From Amorphochlora amoebiformis (taxonomy: Eukaryota; Cercozoa; Chlorarachniophyceae): a DNA stretch of 64,000 nt. Shown one piece after another: positions 1-64,000 of the stretch. Each line of letters opens with the position of its first letter. The stretch's first letter is position 1. The stretch spans positions 806,001 through 870,000 of the forward strand of contig BAAHQB010000022.1 in NCBI GenBank assembly GCA_054601695.1. Reading direction: 5' to 3'. The notes beneath the pieces were generated by a model, which ran no database searches, was not told the origin of the DNA, and was given only the letters and a program-made list of their open reading frames with translations. The position numbers were made by a program, and so were the translations under genes.

Positions 1-107
1 CCCTAACCCTAACCCTAACCCAAACCCTAACCCTAACCCTAACTTTGAGGGATGTAATAGAGATAATGAATATACATACTGCATACAAATCAAAACCATT
101 TATTTTT

Positions 108-178
<71 letters not shown>

Positions 179-213
179 GGGATGTGGGCGGGATTACATC
201 GTCTGAAATCCAG

Positions 214-20367
<20,154 letters not shown>

Positions 20368-20393
20368 ATGTGTTAAGACCCATATATAAATAT

Positions 20394-20443
<50 letters not shown>

Positions 20444-20598
20444 TAAACATATATGTATGTATATATACTGCGAGAAATATACAACATATCACATATAAGT
20501 ATATCACCTTATTTAAATCCATCATATTAAGCATATTTCGATACAACCACCACGACACGACATTAGATGAATACATAAAACATGCAATTATCTACATA

Positions 20599-20694
20599 AT
20601 GGCGCATACGGTTCATCTGATCTCGCGAAATTATCGCGAAATTATCAGGGGAACATCGATGGACCAGACAACTCGTGCCACCACCTCAAGCTAA
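20599..20694 (+). CDS. Small ORF in spacer, hypothetical
   Basis: A 31-codon ATG ORF in unique sequence (starts MAHTVHLISRN, ends TTRATTSS, stop TAA). It could be a first exon spliced to the piece at 21427-21549. No family is recognised and no donor is clearly better than chance, so this is a weak call. Confidence -1.
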   Translation: MAHTVHLISRNYREIIRGTSMDQTTRATTSS

Positions 20695-21426
20695 CTGCTG
20701 GGCCAAGCAAACCAATATTAAGAAATACTTGAAAATTCTAGAATCTCAATTTGATACTAGCTGAGTGTCAGTATATACATATCAGTATTATATCACATGT
20801 GCATCATCAGTGAACTTCGGATCGATATCTAGGATATACGTACCTAGATACGTCAATCAACAATACTCTAAGATACTTGTCGGTCACTAGCTGGTAGACT
20901 GCTAGCACTGCTACATCTAGTACATGTAGATTAGTACTTCTAGACTTGTAGAAGTGTTTCAATCCAATTAACTTTTTGCAAATGTAAACGTTAACATATA
21001 TACTGAGCCTCGGATAGCGAATAAATCTAGAAATAGAATAATATTAATTTTCATATGCAGTCTTGTAGCTATCTAAATCATATGCACATTAAGCTAGATT
21101 ATTATGATCTATCACTAGACATCTCAGCTAATTGCACAATTACGAGAATTACGGTCTAGCGGTGGTCACTTGCATGGCGGCAAGTAACAATACTCCAGAT
21201 AGCCGCGGCCTAATACTGATACAGTGGGCCTGTATTTGCTAAGGTGTTGAATTAAGTCGGAAGTACATTAATCGTCTGGATTATACGTGTTGTCATGACA
21301 TCATAATATACGGCGACAACTCAGCCAGCTCAGATCAATCAAGTCGCTTGAACACCTAAGTCTTGTGCTAAATCTCATCCACCAATCTCAACGTCTCAAA
21401 GAAGGCTTGAAGTTGAATCGTTGTAG

Positions 21427-21549
21427 CTTTTCACCGGCTCCAACAATCACTGCGACACTCTGGACATCCCCAGGGGGCCCGAATCGAGAGATTTTTCATC
21501 TCTGAGTGAGCTTGCGTTGGCGCTTCCGATAGATCGCAAAGGACCCTAA
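21427..21549 (+). CDS. Possible terminal exon, hypothetical
   Basis: Open for 40 codons from a TTGTAG acceptor-like site to TAA at 21547-21549, reading [40 protein letters not shown]. Composition looks protein-like and differs from the surrounding CTAG-rich block. Upstream partner unknown. Confidence -1.
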   Translation, partial: LFTGSNNHCDTLDIPRGPESRDFSSLSELALALPIDRKGP

Positions 21550-21782
21550 GATGTGTGGAGATGATGTATCATGTGTGTATGTGTGTGTAGAAGTATTCGC
21601 TTACTGTGTGTATGTGCAGGCGTATGGGTACTACGTGTGTATTTGAAGTGGGTAAATGTATGATGGTGGTTGTACATGTTACGAGTGTGTATATGTATAC
21701 ATATATATATATATATATATATATGCATATGAATATATATATATATATATAAACATATATATACATATGTAAATATATATAA

Positions 21783-21831
<49 letters not shown>

Positions 21832-22132
21832 TACATATATCTACATATAAATGAGATAGAGAAAGAAGAGAGAGAGGGTGAGTGTACACCTACACATATT
21901 ATATATATATATACATATAATATATAAATATATATATATATATATATACATACATTTACACACACATACATATACATATATGTACAAGTTATACATATAT
22001 ATATATATATATATAAATATATATATGTATATATATATATATATATATAGAAACATATACATTTACTACATGTATCACATACATATATTTATACTAGATA
22101 TAGTTTGATTACTAGATATATATATATATATG

Positions 22133-22197
<65 letters not shown>

Positions 22198-22205
22198 GCA
22201 ATGTT

Positions 22206-37321
<15,116 letters not shown>

Positions 37322-37402
37322 CAGATTGCGGATGGATTTTCCCGGAAAAAAAATGAAGGGAAACCGAAAGGCCCTGATACGTTACATTGAAGGAAGGTGA
37401 AC
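37322..37402. promoter_or_regulatory. Shared divergent promoter region
   Basis: Only 81 bases separate the start codons of the minus-strand Tudor-like gene (37321) and the plus-strand gene (37403), so 5' leaders and core promoters must overlap. The interval is unique sequence, not repeat, with an A-run at 37347-37354 and a GGGAAACCGAAAGG-like purine stretch. No TATA box is obvious. Bidirectional control is inferred from geometry only. Confidence -1.
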
Positions 37403-48904
<11,502 letters not shown>

Positions 48905-48976
48905 TTTTTTTTTTTTGTGTGTGAGGCTCTTAACCTCTCGCTGATTTTTGAGCCGAAGAGAGGATGACACATAGGC

Positions 48977-49061
48977 GTTTCGGGACTATAACTCTCTTTT
49001 TAACTACGCGCTTTTTTTTTTTTTTTTAAATCTGAAGAGTTTGAGAGATCTATGTTTGTGG

Positions 49062-49100
<39 letters not shown>

Positions 49101-49200
49101 CATATATATATGCGTTTCGGGACTATAACTCTCTTTTTAAGTACGCGCTTTTTTTTTTTTTTTAAAAAATCTGAAGAGTTTGAGATATGTATGTTTGTGA
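48977..49200 (+). repeat. Direct duplication of about 85 bases
   Basis: CGTTTCGGGACTATAACTCT, CTTTTTAA.TACGCGC, a T-run, and AAATCTGAAGAGTTTGAGA occur at 48977-49058 and 49112-49199 with only a few differences. Confidence -1.
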
Positions 49201-49203
49201 ATG

Positions 49204-49246
<43 letters not shown>

Positions 49247-49311
49247 CAAACCTATCAGATCTAACCCTAACCCTAGAGTCTCTTTATCTTTATGATGTTT
49301 ATATATATATG

Positions 49312-49345
<34 letters not shown>

Positions 49346-49734
49346 TATACTAACCCTAACCCTAGCATCTCTTTATCATTAGTTCTAGGATGTGTACGTA
49401 TGTCTTTATAAATAATATACATATATATATATATATATATATTGACCCTAACCGGAATAGCAAATGTCAGGAGAGAGGTTGCAAACCCTAATCCTTCTTT
49501 AAATGTTAGGAGAAAGCATTGGCTTGTGGTGGACCGGATTCGAGCTGAAAGGCTGAAAGGGACGTGTTTAGGCATCATAATATGCATTTATACGGTTATG
49601 TTTGATGGTTTATTTTTGAAAACATGTAGGCATATTTTATATATATATGTATATATATATATATAAAGTAATACGTATATAATGTGTGCATGTATATATA
49701 TTTACGTAGATAAAAATATATATTGAGAGAGCGA

Positions 49735-49955
49735 GGGGGGAAAAAAAAAGGGAGAGAAAGAATAGAGTCATAAGAGGGTGTCTTTATTAAAAAAAAGAAA
49801 AAAAGGAAAAAAGAAAAAAAGGGGGGGCAAAAATTGTGTTATTTTTTTAAGAAGGGAAAGTGTCAAAAAAAAAAAAAAAAAGAAAGGAAAAAAAAAAGGG
49901 GGGGAAAAAGGGGGTGGGGGGGGGGCCAAAAAAAAGGAAAAGAGGCGGGAAACGA
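49735..49955 (+). repeat. A/G homopolymer stretch
   Basis: Runs of 7-17 A alternate with runs of 4-10 G (for example 49865-49880 A, 49914-49925 G). No other part of the window looks like this. Confidence -1.
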
Positions 49956-50329
49956 GATATGTAGAGTGAAATTAAAGAGAGTAGTGGATACTAAAAAACT
50001 GACGCACTACGTAAGAAACTGAATGCTTCGAAACCTCAGGTGTAGTTATTAAAAATGTATGAGATATAAATACATATATATATATGTATGTATGTATATA
50101 TCTATACATAAATTTATCATTACTAGATTGTCTTTTTTTTTTTTTTCCACTGGGGCTCAATACCATCTCTGTAATTCTTTCCTTAAGAATGCTATAGAAA
50201 TCTACAATATATACATATATAAAAATAAAAATATACTATGCCGTTTAGCTATATCTCTCGGCTTCTTGAAGGATCTCTTGCCGAAAAACTTAAAAAAAAA
50301 AAGAAAAATTGACTAGAAATTGAGAAAAG

Positions 50330-51290
50330 GCTACCTCTCTATAGCTCTGTCATCTAGGTCATGTCAATACAACCCTAGAACCTGGAGGAAAAACACCTAA
50401 AAAAACCCTTGCGTACAAGACTTACTGGACCTTAGGTGGTTGGCCACCAGTTCTAGCAGTTGCAACTGTTCCTCAAGACCTGTACGGCTAACTCTAGAAC
50501 TAGACAAAGGAAAATCTTGTCAAATCATGCAGCTAGGCACTATTAGACTCGGTCCAGGAGAGGTATAGACTGAACGGGGCTCAATGAATAAATAACTTTT
50601 CGCGCAGCAAACTGGAGAGCTGTCTAGGCTGTGGGCTGGGCGTAAAAGCCGTATTCTACTCCGTACTCAACTAAATCAATTACAACTGTATTGAGTCGAA
50701 TAGTGGATGTCAACCTACAGCTAGTCTAGCTAGTATAGCTAGTATAGGCTAAGGTTCGTAGGTCCAGTAGGCTATATAGCTTGTTGGTCTACAATAATAA
50801 TTATTAGAGCATGTTCAAGAAAATTTGTCTTTGCATTGATCAATTGATTTCAAGATTTTTTTAATGTATAACGTTCAAACCGGTTCAATCGAAGATCTAG
50901 AAGATAGTTCGTCTAACCTGGCTAACTAGTACTTGAAGTTGATCATAAATCTGGTACGTACATATTACTAGTCTAGTTGAATGAACTAAAACTAGCAGAA
51001 GCTAGAGAGTACTAGAGTACTTTGTAAAACTAAATATCTAGTATACAAATGTGATACTAGAATTAGAATTCGGCACAGCACTAATCATCTAAATCATAAC
51101 CTAGATAACTCTAACCCTAACACTAACGGTTTCTACAAAATTCCTTAACCCTAACTAGCCTCCCTAACCTAGAATCAGAATGTTAGGGTTAGGGTTAGGT
51201 ATAGATAGAGTTAGGGTTAGGGTTAGGTGAGAGATAACTCTTGTAACTAGATATAATAGATAAACCCTAATCTCAACTGATCAATCGAAT
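50330..51290. other. CTAG-rich unique block
   Basis: About 20 CTAG tetramers per kb against about 4 expected by chance, often nested (CTAGTCTAGCTAGTATAGC near 50722). No credible long ORF. Similar in texture to 20480-21560 and to 41190-41375. Confidence -1.
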
Positions 51291-51378
51291 CGCCACTTCG
51301 AATGGCAACCGACTTCTTTGCGGCTTTCTGAAGCCGATTTGTCATCCAGGGTGACATCCTTCTATGCTGCGACAGGAG

Positions 51379-63911
<12,533 letters not shown>

Positions 63912-64000
63912 CTGTATATAGACATATATATATATATATATATATGTACATATAATATATACATATATATATATATACATATATTTAATATATATATATA

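Larger units (their letters stand above)
20368..22205. other. Convergent spacer between the transporter and the Tudor-like gene
   Basis: The two genes end facing each other across this interval. 20400-20470 and 21695-22200 are (TA)n-type repeats. 20480-21690 is unique sequence, the longest non-repetitive stretch outside the 36.5-38.3 kb island, and is rich in CTAG. Two plus-strand coding-like pieces lie in it: an ATG ORF at 20599-20694 (MAHTVHLISRNYREIIRGTS then 11 more residues to TAA) and a possible terminal exon at 21427-21549 behind a TTGTAG acceptor ([20 protein letters not shown], 20 more residues, TAA). Whether these form a small gene or are chance is open. Confidence -1.
48905..51378. 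other. Convergent spacer between the two right-hand genes
   Basis: Holds a near-identical duplicated block (48977-49060 and 49112-49200), short (TA)n runs, two copies of CTAACCCTAACCCTAG followed by a similar tail (49261, 49350), a coding-like but unresolved patch at 49440-49600, an A/G homopolymer stretch (49735-49955), and a CTAG-rich unique block (50330-51290) with two short TTAGGG runs near 51190. No complete gene is visible. Confidence -1.

Noticed and set aside
49440-49600. Coding-like patch (RKHWLVVDRIRAERLKG on plus, LESGPPQANAFS on minus)
   Set aside because: Both strands are open and neither fits the phase of a neighbouring gene, so no exon is called.

Overview
The window looks like pure low-complexity DNA: (TA)n, telomere-type CCCTAA/TTAGGG arrays, GA/CT tracts and minisatellites. 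It is not empty. The short unique islands that punctuate the repeats (8-188 bases, mostly 40-80) behave as exons. They carry acceptors and donors, stay open in one frame, and the reading phase can be carried from island to island. Read this way, the window holds four split genes whose introns are almost entirely repeat DNA; coding sequence is about 5 kb of 64 kb. All four models were built by hand. Splice sites were partly chosen to keep phase, so single junctions can be wrong even where the gene is right.

Organism: a eukaryote with spliceosomal introns and a TTAGGG-type repeat. Exons and the 36.5-38.3 kb gene island are far more GC-rich than the introns. A folate-biopterin transporter (common in algae, plants, apicomplexans and kinetoplastids) together with tiny exons points to a protist, perhaps an alga. 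I cannot name it. Because CCCTAA arrays are ordinary intron filler here, the CCCTAA run at base 1 is not proof of a chromosome end.

Layout: (A) 214-20367, plus strand, a folate-biopterin transporter of the BT1 family, recognisable from N-terminal third to C terminus, 23 exons in the window, 5' end missing. (20368-22205) convergent spacer with an unusual CTAG-rich unique block. (B) 37321-22206, minus strand, 24 exons, about 509 residues, Tudor-like domain followed by a TPR-like and helical region. (37322-37402) an 81-base gap between divergent start codons. (C) 37403-48904, plus strand, 15 exons, about 352 residues, basic and coiled-coil, family not recognised. (48905-51378) convergent spacer, again with a CTAG-rich block and an odd A/G homopolymer stretch. 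(D) 63911-51379, minus strand, 19 exons, at least 352 residues, 5' end beyond the right edge, family not recognised.

The most interesting biology is structural. Introns start or stop directly in telomere-type repeats. Several use GC rather than GT donors. Most notably, exon edges are copied into the flanking introns under a strict polarity: pieces carrying the acceptor lie upstream of the intact exon, and pieces carrying the donor lie downstream. This looks like intron growth by repeated tandem duplication with one breakpoint inside the exon.
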